Position numbers and translations under genes: made by a program. Source: Diplonema japonicum (Eukaryota; Euglenozoa; Diplonemea; Diplonemida; Diplonemidae). From it: a stretch of DNA of 64,000 nt. How positions within the stretch are numbered: position 1 is the stretch's first letter; every line of letters starts with the position of its first letter. Location of the stretch: assembly GCA_964019335.1 (NCBI GenBank), contig OZ025669.1, forward strand, positions 62,001 through 126,000, written 5' to 3'. The notes beneath the pieces are model-generated. The model had not been told where the DNA came from, made no database searches, and worked only from the letters and a program-made list of their open reading frames with translations. This document shows positions 1 to 16,178 of this stretch, one piece after another.

Positions 1-3000
1 ACCAGCTGCCTCAGCCTGAGGGACAGCTGTCGGTGTGGCGGTGGGAACCGCAGCAGCGGCGGGAGTGGGTGATGTGGGCACAGCGGTCGTACCTGTTTAT
101 TTTTAATTATTTTGTTTGATTCCCCCTAAAACACACCTGGCTCCAACTCGCGCTCCTCTGCAACCTTCATTTCTTCCTCCTGAAGCGGCGGCCTCGGTCC
201 CTCCTCTTCGTCCTGCTTTTTCTTTTCTTCCTCCACCACCTGGTCCTTCTCCGGGGCTTCTTCTTCCTCAGGCTGGCTCGCGTGCTCCGATGGAACGCTG
301 CCCTCAGCAGCACTATCTTCCGTGTCGTCAGAGCCCAGCTCCTCCAGCGCCTTTCGCTTCTCGTCGACCTCTGCACGCAGCGCCGCTTCCCAATCGGCAG
401 GCCCGGCGGTTGCCTCCGCCTCCGCCTCCGCCTCCATCTCGGGAAGCTCCGAACTCATCCTCTGCAGCGTTCCCTTTTCTTGTTCCATCACTTCTCGGGC
501 TGCCTTCAGGGATGTCACGTCCTGCACCAGGTCGGGGTTCTCGCCCGCCGACGTGGTATCGGTGCAGCGCGAGCGGCTCGTCGAGGGGGCTGGTCCGTCA
601 GCCTCTGAGGCGGGGGCGAGGGCTGCAACCTGCTCGGAGAGCACCCGCAGCTGCTCTTCTGCCCTGTCTTGTTTCCAGTCCTTCAGCTCATCCACCCTGG
701 CCCGCAGGGCGTCCAGCTCATCCTCGAGCTTCTGCCTCGCGAGGTCGTCCGACCCATCGTCCCTCCCAGCTTGCAAGGCCTCTGCTTCGTTGATCTTCGC
801 AACAATGTCCTCCCTCAGCTTCTTCGCCCATGCCGGCTCCGCGTCAGCGTCGCCACGTTCTGCCTCGTTGCGTGCGGGCCTGGATTCCTCTCCCTTCGAG
901 GAGGACGAGGGGCGGACGCTGCTCTCTTCCTTCTCCTCCAAAAGAGCCGTCGGAACAACTGGAACTGGAACTGGAACCGGGACCGGGGCTTCAGCCTGAG
1001 CCTCAGCTCGAGCTGCTGGAACCTGAACCGGAGCCGACTGAAGCTCTTCCTCCGTCGTCGCTCCCGCCTTCGCATCTACGCTCGGCTTTTCTTCCTCTGC
1101 CTCTGCCCCTGCCTCTGCCTGTGTTCGTGGAGACGATGAACGGGAAGGCGAAGATGACGATGACGGCGCGTGCGATGTGGGCTTCTGCTTCTCCGTCCCT
1201 GCCTCTTCTTTTCCTTTCGAAACAGCCGGAACCTCAGCCTCAGTCTCAGCCTCAACCTCGGTCTCAGCCTCAACCTCAACGTTCGCCACGCGTTCATCAA
1301 CAGCAACAACACCGCTGCTGTCTCTTTCTCCGTCCTTTTGCACCGCTGTCTCCGCCTCCGCGGGCTGTCCCTCGACTGCCGGCGACGACAACAACGGCGG
1401 TGGCGAAGACGGCTGTGTGCCACCCGCGACCTCTTCTTGCTCTTTTTCCTCGGGGGCAGCAGGAGCGGGGACAGCGGGAGCGGGTGAGGAGGTTGGCACC
1501 GAAACGGGCTTCCCTGCCTCAGCCTCATCAGGACCGGGTCCTCGTGCGGCATCGTCGCCACCAGCTGCCTCAGCCTGAGGGACAGCTGTCGGTGTGGCGG
1601 TGGGAACCGCAGCAGCGGCGGGAGTGGGTGATGTGGGCACAGCGGTCGTACCTGTTTATTTTTAATTATTTTGTTTGATTCCCCCTAAAACACACCTGGC
1701 TCCAACTCGCGCTCCTCTGCAACCTTCATTTCTTCCTCCTGAAGCGGCGGCCTCGGTCCCTCCTCTTCGTCCTGCTTTTTCTTTTCTTCCTCCACCACCT
1801 GGTCCTTCTCCGGGGCTTCTTCTTCCTCAGGCTGGCTCGCGTGCTCCGATGGAACGCTGCCCTCAGCAGCACTATCTTCCGTGTCGTCAGAGCCCAGCTC
1901 CTCCAGCGCCTTTCGCTTCTCGTCGACCTCTGCACGCAGCGCCGCTTCCCAATCGGCAGGCCCGGCGGTTGCCTCCGCCTCCGCCTCCGCCTCCATCTCG
2001 GGAAGCTCCGAACTCATCCTCTGCAGCGTTCCCTTTTCTTGTTCCATCACTTCTCGGGCTGCCTTCAGGGATGTCACGTCCTGCACCAGGTCGGGGTTCT
2101 CGCCCGCCGACGTGGTATCGGTGCAGCGCGAGCGGCTCGTCGAGGGGGCTGGTCCGTCAGCCTCTGAGGCGGGGGCGAGGGCTGCAACCTGCTCGGAGAG
2201 CACCCGCAGCTGCTCTTCTGCCCTGTCTTGTTTCCAGTCCTTCAGCTCATCCACCCTGGCCCGCAGGGCGTCCAGCTCATCCTCGAGCTTCTGCCTCGCG
2301 AGGTCGTCCGACCCATCGTCCCTCCCAGCTTGCAAGGCCTCTGCTTCGTTGATCTTCGCAACAATGTCCTCCCTCAGCTTCTTCGCCCATGCCGGCTCCG
2401 CGTCAGCGTCGCCACGTTCTGCCTCGTTGCGTGCGGGCCTGGATTCCTCTCCCTTCGAGGAGGACGAGGGGCGGACGCTGCTCTCTTCCTTCTCCTCCAA
2501 AAGAGCCGTCGGAACAACTGGAACTGGAACTGGAACCGGGACCGGGGCTTCAGCCTGAGCCTCAGCTCGAGCTGCTGGAACCTGAACCGGAGCCGACTGA
2601 AGCTCTTCCTCCGTCGTCGCTCCCGCCTTCGCATCTACGCTCGGCTTTTCTTCCTCTGCCTCTGCCCCTGCCTCTGCCTGTGTTCGTGGAGACGATGAAC
2701 GGGAAGGCGAAGATGACGATGACGGCGCGTGCGATGTGGGCTTCTGCTTCTCCGTCCCTGCCTCTTCTTTTCCTTTCGAAACAGCCGGAACCTCAGCCTC
2801 AGTCTCAGCCTCAACCTCGGTCTCAGCCTCAACCTCAACGTTCGCCACGCGTTCATCAACAGCAACAACACCGCTGCTGTCTCTTTCTCCGTCCTTTTGC
2901 ACCGCTGTCTCCGCCTCCGCGGGCTGTCCCTCGACTGCCGGCGACGACAACAACGGCGGTGGCGAAGACGGCTGTGTGCCACCCGCGACCTCTTCTTGCT

Positions 3001-3408
3001 CTTTTTCCTCGGGGGCAGCAGGAGCGGGGACAGCGGGAGCGGGTGAGGAGGTTGGCACCGAAACGGGCTTCCCTGCCTCAGCCTCATCAGGACCGGGTCC
3101 TCGTGCGGCATCGTCGCCACCAGCTGCCTCAGCCTGAGGGACAGCTGTCGGTGTGGCGGTGGGAACCGCAGCAGCGGCGGGAGTGGGTGATGTGGGCACA
3201 GCGGTCGTACCTGTTTATTTTTAATTATTTTGTTTGATTCCCCCTAAAACACACCTGGCTCCAACTCGCGCTCCTCTGCAACCTTCATTTCTTCCTCCTG
3301 AAGCGGCGGCCTCGGTCCCTCCTCTTCGTCCTGCTTTTTCTTTTCTTCCTCCACCACCTGGTCCTTCTCCGGGGCTTCTTCTTCCTCAGGCTGGCTCGCG
3401 TGCTCCGA
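1..3408. repeat. 1559-bp perfect tandem repeat, about 2.2 copies
   Basis: Units are 1..1559 and 1560..3118, with a third partial copy 3119..3408 ending where the sequence turns from 'gctccgatgg' to 'gctccgacgg'. All frames of the two complete units give the same translations, so I see no differences between them. Each unit equals one 1515-nt exon plus one 44-nt intron on the minus strand. The left end of the array lies outside the window, so the true copy number is unknown, and an assembler could have collapsed or expanded it. Confidence 0.95.
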
Positions 3409-6400
3409 CGGTACTTTGCATTGTCCCGAGAGAGAAGAAGAACTATCACTAATTCGAGAGGAAGAGGTGCCTTCCGAACCTAGTTCGACAAGAGCACGCT
3501 GACTTTCTTCAAGCTTTGAGCGAAGGTCTGACTCCCAAGCAGGAGTCTCAGTTTCAAGCTGTTGTTCCTCACCGTCTTGTGGTGTCAGAGAGTTCAGAAC
3601 AAGCTTGTGAAGCTCGTTGTTCTGGTTGTGTGTGTCCTTTGCTGCCTCATGCAGAGCCTCATACTCTTTCCCAAAATCGGTGAGATCGCTACTTTCAGTG
3701 GTAACAGTGCCTGCTGCTGGAGGGGCACGGGATCTCAACTGCTCCATCAAGTCAAGGAGGTTGTCGGGAACCTCCTTGTCCCCCGCCTTAGTGTTCAGTA
3801 CCTTTTGGATTTCGTCACGTATAAGTTCAGACTTGTCCTTTAGCGCTTCAAGCTGCCCGTCTTGCTTTGGCTTCATTGCATCCTTCGCTTCTGATAGTCT
3901 CCTGTCCACCTCTTCACGAAGGCGGGTTGCCCACAGTGGCTCACCAGGGTGCGGCTCGGAAGCATTCACAGGCTTATCATCATCGGGCATTTCTAATAGA
4001 AAAACCTGAGCATTCCCCTGAGAAGGCAGAGTACTATCTTCGGAGGAGCCTCCTGCTTTTGGTTCGCATTGCCGTTGTTCGGAAATTGCTGCATCCACGT
4101 GATGGACAGCAACGCTCTTAGCACCATCAAGAGAGCTGCCGAGTGGCTGCTTGTTCAGGTGTTTGCGCTCATAGTGAATGACTTGTGCAGGCGTCTCAAC
4201 TGGTTCAGCACTAAGAATTTGTGTATGTGTACTCTGCAATCCCTCATCCTTCACCTCGTCTTCCACCATCCGATGCAGATCTTCATCCCCAGGAGAAGTA
4301 GCGTCTTGATCGTCATTACTATTCTGTAATCTTGTTTCTCCTTCCTCGCTACTCTTTCTGTTCTTCTCGTCTTCGGTACTAGTCTTTTTGTCATCTTCCT
4401 CGTCCTCTTGATTAAGAGACATAAGTTCTGCCTGGTGTGCAAGTTCTGGTGGCGGGATGTTTGCGATAGCACCTTCTTTCCTATTTCGAACAACGACGGC
4501 TGTTTCTCCCTCACTGCTGCCTGCTTCATCCGTTCTTGTGCCTCCCAGATCAGCAACAGCGTGTTGAACTTCTTCAAGCTTGTCTGACTCCCAAGCAGGA
4601 GCCATAGTTTCGAGCTGTTGTTCCTCACCGTCTTGTGGTGTCAGAGAGTTCAGAACAAGCTTGTGAAGCTCGTTGTTCTGGTTGTGTGCGTCCTTTGCTG
4701 CCTCATGCAGAGCCTCATACTCTTTCCCAAAATCGGTGAGATCGCTACTTTCAGTGGTAACAGTGCCTGCTGCTGGAGGGGCACGGGATCTCAACTGCTC
4801 CATCAAGTCAAGGAGGTTGTCGGGAACCTCCTTGTCCCCCGCCTTAGTGTTCAGTACCTTTTGGATTTCGTCACGTATAAGTTCAGACTTGTCCTTTAGC
4901 GCTTCAAGCTGCCCGTCTTGCTTTGGCTTCATTGCATCCTTCGCTTCTGATAGTCTCCTGTCCACCTCTTCACGAAGGCGGGTTGCCCACAGTGGCTCAC
5001 CAGGGTGCGGCTCGGAATTGCACGAAAAGGACACTTCTTGTGACACGTCTTGTGTGCTCTCAGGCAATTGTGTACCCACAAACAGTGCAGCTCTCTCGTC
5101 TGGAACCAGTGTACGTTTTACTATGGGCTGTGCAGTTGGTAAAACACTATCTACCGCTGCAGGCACAGCTGTTCCGGGCAAAAGTGTGGGTATCACCGTT
5201 GGTTGTGCAGCTGACGTAGTAGTTGGTGCTGACGTGGGTATTGCTTTAAGTTGTACTGTGGCTGATGGAGCTGTCTCGCCAGATTCAATTGTAGGCATCG
5301 CCGTAAGCTGTGCAATTTGCTCAACAGTTGGCGCTGCTATAGCAACGGCGGCGCGCACAGCTGTCTCAAATGGCATCTCCGTGGTTTGCACAACAGTAGG
5401 CACAGCAGTGGACACAGCTGTTTCACTAGCAGTAATTGTGGGCATAACCATAGGAAGTGCGGACATCGCCGTTGGTTCTGCTGTTGGCCTTGAGGTCAAT
5501 AGTGCACTGGGTAGTGTAATTGACGCCACGGTTGGGTTAGCAGTGGACGTAGAGGCCAAGGTTGCCTTATTGGTGTCTGCTCTCCCATCAGGAGCAGCCA
5601 CTGACGTAGCAAGGACGGCAGGGAATGCTGCGCTTGCGAACGCCTCCACCGGAACAGGTGAATGGGTGTTATTGGCAAACTGAGATTCCTTTTTCCCTTT
5701 GCTGCAATCGTCATCTTGAAGCCCCGTGTTTGCTTGGAATACAGGAACTATGGGTTCGTTGTCTGTGTCATTTTGTGACTGGGGTATGACCTCAGTTGTA
5801 CTGCTTGAACTGGGATATTTTATCACCTCAGCCTTCATTTTGAACTCTTGATTGTGTTCATTTGCAGGAGAATCGTGCCGGAATTCTGAATAAGTTTCCA
5901 CCAGCTCAACCTCCTGTTGACCATCCCTCTCGGTACTACCTGACTGCTCACTAGACAAGCGCTCTGTTTTTCTCGAGTCCGTGGAGTGAAGCCCTGACTC
6001 CTCAAGCTGTTCCTCACCGTCTTGTGGTGTCAGAGAGTTCAGAACAAGCTTGTGAAGCTCGTTGTTCTGGTTGTGTGCGTCCTTTGCTGCCTCATGCAGA
6101 GCCTCATACTCTTTCCCAAAATCGGTGAGATCGCTACTTTCAGTGGTAACAGTGCCTGCTGCTGGAGGGGCACGGGATCTCAACTGCTCCATCAAGTCAA
6201 GGAGGTTGTCGGGAACCTCCTTGTCCCCCGCCTTAGTGTTCAGTACCTTTTGGATTTCGTCACGTATAAGTTCAGACTTGTCCTTTAGCGCTTCAAGCTG
6301 CCCGTCTTGCTTTGGCTTCATTGCATCCTTCGCTTCTGATAGTCTCCTGTCCACCTCTTCACGAAGGCGGGTTGCCCACAGTGGCTCACCAGGGTGCGGC

Positions 6401-7695
6401 TCGGAAGCATTCACAGGCTTATCATCATCGGGCATTTCTCTACGATTGTTCGAATCAGCAAAGTGAGTAGGTGTAGAGGTGCCCCCTTCGTGCATCAGAG
6501 TATTTTCTAACTTACCAGCCGACTTTTCGTCCTTAATGTCCTTCAAAGACAGAGATGAAAGCATCTCAGAAAGAAGAGGAAGTTGGCTGGCTACGTTCGT
6601 TTCGTTCAAATCTATCACAGCAGACCTTAAGAAGTCAACCTTAGGGTCGTAGTGTTCGGGGATCTCTTTCAGCAAGCAAGCTTTGAGAGTGTCCAGCTCA
6701 AGCAGGTCACACGGGGGTACAACAAGGATTTTGGACTTGTTGTCGATCAATATTACTGCTGTTTCTAACCAGCTTGGGCATGAGGAGGGTGCAGATGACG
6801 CTGGAGAGAGAGTAGGTGGTGTCACCATGAGGGGGACGGTGGACGGATAAGAATTGAGCTGTTCATGTGCTGTGAGGTTGAGGGCCAAGTTACTCAGGGA
6901 AACAAGATGTTTGTGGGCTTGTGTGGCTTCAAGGTTCGCTTGCTGTAATGAAGAAAGATCACTGCAAAGCTGGGGATTGCTGGCATGCCGGTCCTTGATA
7001 GCGTCGATGTGTGGGTTGTGGGATGTGGCGTGAAGCGCTACAACGGGAGGGAGGTAACGGGCTTGGAAGTCTAGTGAGTCTCGTGAAGCAATGGTGCTGA
7101 TGGCACTTTCGATCTTGGAAGCGAGCTGCCGATGACGGGGCGTGACCTGAGGGTTGGAAGCCGCGCTAGATGAGATGCTGTGCGCCAAGCAGAGAACTGA
7201 GTTCTGAGCATTCATCAGGAAGTTTAACCCCTCCTGTGCAGTGGCATTCTCAAGCTCCGATTCATGCAGAGCTTCTAGAAGGGCCGCAGTGACATTACTG
7301 GCGAGAGAGGAGGGCGGCGAGATTGAGACAGAGGCTGAACAGCCGTGAGGCAGCCATGTCTTCCCGTCCCACCTCCCCTCTGGACACGACAGTCGGGAAG
7401 ACTGACGCAGAATGCCACGCTCCCCTGCCTCCTCCTCGCACAGTGCCTTCCTGTACTCCATTTCGCTTGCGAACAGCTTCACTTCGCCCCTGCTGGCCAA
7501 TTGCCCTTCCAGCTTTTTTAATACCATCCGCACCTGGTCCCATCCTTCCCCTCCCGTGATCTCCCTCATCTTCTCCATCGCACCCCGCAGCTCTTCCGTT
7601 GCATCGCCATCACCCTCGTTCATACCTATAAGTGTTGCAAGCGATATGCTAAAAAACACAAAAGCACAAGGGATACACAAGCCGGAGGAAAGCAT
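1..7695 (-). CDS. Giant secreted-type repeat protein, tandem exon-intron modules (partial, runs off left edge)
   Basis: No family recognised. Exon 1 is 7695..3255, followed by exons 3210..1696, 1651..137 and 92..1, separated by three identical 44-nt introns that join in frame, giving at least 2521 codons in the window. The ATG at 7695 gives a short n-region and a hydrophobic stretch of about 19 residues that resembles a signal peptide; the ATG at 7623 is the alternative start. Candidate N-glycosylation sites and a few cysteines follow. Next come three almost identical 132-residue blocks, a Thr/Pro/Ala/Val-rich mucin-like stretch, and then 505-residue modules rich in Glu, Ala and Pro with predicted coiled coil. 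A loose motif, P-x-W-x3-LR followed by a charged helix, recurs in both repeat types. Function is unknown; a surface or matrix structural role is inference. The tandem identity implies recent duplication or ongoing homogenisation. Confidence 0.75.
3211..3254 (-). other. 44-nt intron, repeated at 1652..1695 and 93..136
   Basis: On the minus strand it starts GTGTGTTTTAG and ends ATAAACAG. Removing it joins a CCAG exon end to GTACGACC and keeps one reading frame from exon 1 into each 505-codon module. If retained, the frame adds three residues (G-V-F) and stops at TAG within the intron. The exact same intron occurs once per 1559-bp unit. Confidence 0.8.
3565..3960 (-). repeat. Internal 396-bp coding repeat, copy nearest the C-terminus of exon 1
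   Basis: One of three 132-codon blocks in the giant protein; the others are 4621..5016 and 6010..6405. Offsets of 1056 and 2445 nt are both multiples of three. It differs from the other two by one visible base, giving Asp-Thr-His instead of Asp-Ala-His. Identity with the third copy continues past 3960 for about 34 nt, and weaker similarity with the second copy continues on the other side. The encoded block starts Glu-Pro-His-Pro-Gly-Glu-Pro-Leu-Trp and is helical and charged. Confidence 0.95.
4621..5016 (-). repeat. Internal 396-bp coding repeat, middle copy
   Basis: Same 132-codon block as 3565..3960 and 6010..6405. The Thr/Pro/Ala/Val-rich mucin-like segment (about 5019..5650) lies immediately N-terminal to it in the protein. 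Confidence 0.95.
6010..6405 (-). repeat. Internal 396-bp coding repeat, N-terminal copy
   Basis: Same 132-codon block as the other two. The adjoining stretch 6406..6438, encoding Met-Pro-Asp-Asp-Asp-Lys-Pro, is shared with the copy at 3565..3960 but not with the middle copy, so the copies arose through more than one event. Confidence 0.95.
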
Positions 7696-7893
7696 ATGAA
7701 GCAATGGGGAAAATAAAAAGGGAACGTGAGAGGGCTTGGTAGAGTCGTCTCTTTCATGAAACAGTGGATATAAGGGCAGGGGAAGCAATAAGTTATTACG
7801 GCTGCTCATACGGAGCACAGTGATAAGGGGGAGCCTCGGGAGGGGTCATATTACAATCTATCATTATACAGAAAAGATAAGGCTCTAGCGGGT

Positions 7894-14467
<6,574 letters not shown>

Positions 14468-15595
14468 CTATGCGTCTGTAGCGACATGCTCTAGGACATC
14501 ACCTACTGAGGGCGAGGCGCCCCTCGGTAAGGCATGCACACCGCCACGCGGGATGGCAGCAGTGCGGAAAGAAGACAGAATTGATGAGAGGCCACAGGGT
14601 GTGCTGGGAGCTTCGTCACCATGGGGTTGGTGCGAAGAAGTAGAAGAAGGGGTACAAGAAGAAGAGGTAGAAGAAGAAGAAGAAGACACCACTGAGCTGC
14701 ACGAGTCAGTCCTGGTGTCCTTGCGGGGCATCAACACACGTGGACGAGAACTATTTGCCCCCGGCGGTGCTTTCACTCTACACACGTGTACATTGTTACA
14801 CTCCACACCCCATTTGCAGGCCTTCTTTTGGTGCGGCCTGCAGATCCTGCCAGGTGGGACACGAGGGACGTCGCCCTGTGCTTCTGCACATATGTTCCGC
14901 ATCCCCCTTGTCACAGTCAGGATGTTGCGTGGGAGGGGCATCTTCCCACCACCGAACTGGAAGGTGTCCCACTCCCTCCCGCCCAGCAGCAGGGGCCACT
15001 CTCCAGACAACAGCGTCGCGTCGTAGTTGACGCACATCACATCACTGCAGCATGGCACGTTCCACAGGGAGCGCAGGGTTTTCAAATACGCACTTTCAAC
15101 ATGGATCTTCGAGCATTTCTCAAGCATGTGGCAGGCCTTTGTTTCATACTCACTGCACAAGACACTTTCGCTGCCTTTACTCACTGCGAGTTGTCTCCCT
15201 GCCGTGGGCTGTGTCTTGTCCACAGGTACCGCAAGGACTGTGTTGTCCGCTTCGCTGCGCACCTGCAGCTCAACCCTAGCAATCGCATCAGCTTTGCAAG
15301 GGTGCATCCCTCTGAGGTTCTGCACCGTCTTTCTGTCTGCGTGGATTGAGTTGCACCTGCTCTGAGCCCTACACTGCCTTGCCTGGAACTTCTTGCATAA
15401 GAACACTCGCTTACTTGTTCCCAGCTGCTGGAAGTAGCTTTCCAGTCCTGCTGTCCGCAGTACTTCTGGGTTGTTCCCCCCCGCCTGCATGTCGTAGGCT
15501 TGCTTGTTGATCGGGTCGAACACACGCACCATTGTACCCTCAGGCAGAGGGTGTCTGCTAGCTGGCTGCGGTTGCGTCTCAGACATTCGGCACAT
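14468..15595 (-). CDS. CCCH zinc-finger protein, three fingers
   Basis: The 375-residue protein has three Cys-x7-Cys-x5-Cys-x3-His fingers: CKKFQARQCRAQSRCNSIH (about residue 67), CSEYETKACHMLEKCSKIH (about 147) and CRPHQKKACKWGVECNNVH (about 259). Proteins with this arrangement usually bind single-stranded RNA and control mRNA stability or translation. The C-terminal third is Ser/Thr-rich and looks disordered. An ATG at 15586 (Met-Ser-Glu-Thr) is the alternative start three codons later. The target and process are unknown. It ends the gene run left of which lies the 3.2-kb spacer. Confidence 0.8.
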   Translation of the reverse strand: MCRMSETQPQPASRHPLPEGTMVRVFDPINKQAYDMQAGGNNPEVLRTAGLESYFQQLGTSKRVFLCKKFQARQCRAQSRCNSIHADRKTVQNLRGMHPCKADAIARVELQVRSEADNTVLAVPVDKTQPTAGRQLAVSKGSESVLCSEYETKACHMLEKCSKIHVESAYLKTLRSLWNVPCCSDVMCVNYDATLLSGEWPLLLGGREWDTFQFGGGKMPLPRNILTVTRGMRNICAEAQGDVPRVPPGRICRPHQKKACKWGVECNNVHVCRVKAPPGANSSRPRVLMPRKDTRTDSCSSVVSSSSSSTSSSCTPSSTSSHQPHGDEAPSTPCGLSSILSSFRTAAIPRGGVHALPRGASPSVGDVLEHVATDA

Positions 15596-15659
15596 TAATG
15601 TTAAGTGTACAAACTATAAGAGGTACAAGAGGAATGTATAACAAGAAGAACAACTAAAT

Positions 15660-16142
15660 CTAAATACAGCGCACTGCTTGCAGTGCAACATCGAAGACGT
15701 CATCTGAAGCCATGTGCGCAGTATGGATGATGGTGCAGTGCTGCGTGGGTAGCTCTTCTATTGACAGCTGTGACTCAACAAGCGACGGGTTCATGAAGTG
15801 TCCCGCACGTGCTTCCATCCTAGCGCGCAAGGTGACAGCGTCGCATTGCAAGTGAACAAAGTGGTAGCAACAGCACCCCTCGACGAGGGTATCACGGTAC
15901 GTCTGCCTGAGAGCCGAGCAACTGAGAACCGCGCTGCTACACCCGCGCAACATGCGGTTGATGTGTTCCAGCCACGGTTGCCTGTCTTCATCCGTCAGCG
16001 GCATGCCACTGCTCATCTTCTGCTTGTTCGCCTCACTATGGAAGTCGTCACCTTCATAGAAGGTGCACTCCAAGGCGTCTGCTAGTCTCTTCCCAATGGT
16101 GGACTTTCCGGTCCCGCACGCACCTGTCACGATGACCAGCAT
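15660..16142 (-). CDS. Gluconokinase
   Basis: At 160 residues this has the usual length of the GntK/IdnK family, which phosphorylates D-gluconate to 6-phosphogluconate with ATP and feeds the pentose phosphate pathway. The Walker A loop GACGTGKST is at residues 7-15. The family signature follows: GDDFHS, Asn-Lys-x-Lys-Met, then GMPLTDEDRQPWL. A CSALRQTYRD segment matches the conserved CSALKxxYRD of gluconokinases. No targeting signal is seen, so it is probably cytosolic. Only 36 nt separate its ATG from the stop codon of the upstream gene. Confidence 0.93.
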   Translation of the reverse strand: MLVIVTGACGTGKSTIGKRLADALECTFYEGDDFHSEANKQKMSSGMPLTDEDRQPWLEHINRMLRGCSSAVLSCSALRQTYRDTLVEGCCCYHFVHLQCDAVTLRARMEARAGHFMNPSLVESQLSIEELPTQHCTIIHTAHMASDDVFDVALQAVRCI

Positions 16143-16178
16143 GTTCCTTCCCTTTCTGTGTGCAACTAAGCAATCTAT

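Noticed and set aside
126-3199. Two separate 504-residue genes on the minus strand, one per tandem unit
   Set aside because: Neither frame starts with ATG (first candidate is GTG). Each is joined in frame to the previous exon through a 44-nt intron, so they are exons of one gene.
116-3237. Long plus-strand frames rich in Pro, Ser and Arg over the tandem array
   Set aside because: They are shadows of the biased, GC-rich minus-strand coding sequence and repeat with the same period.
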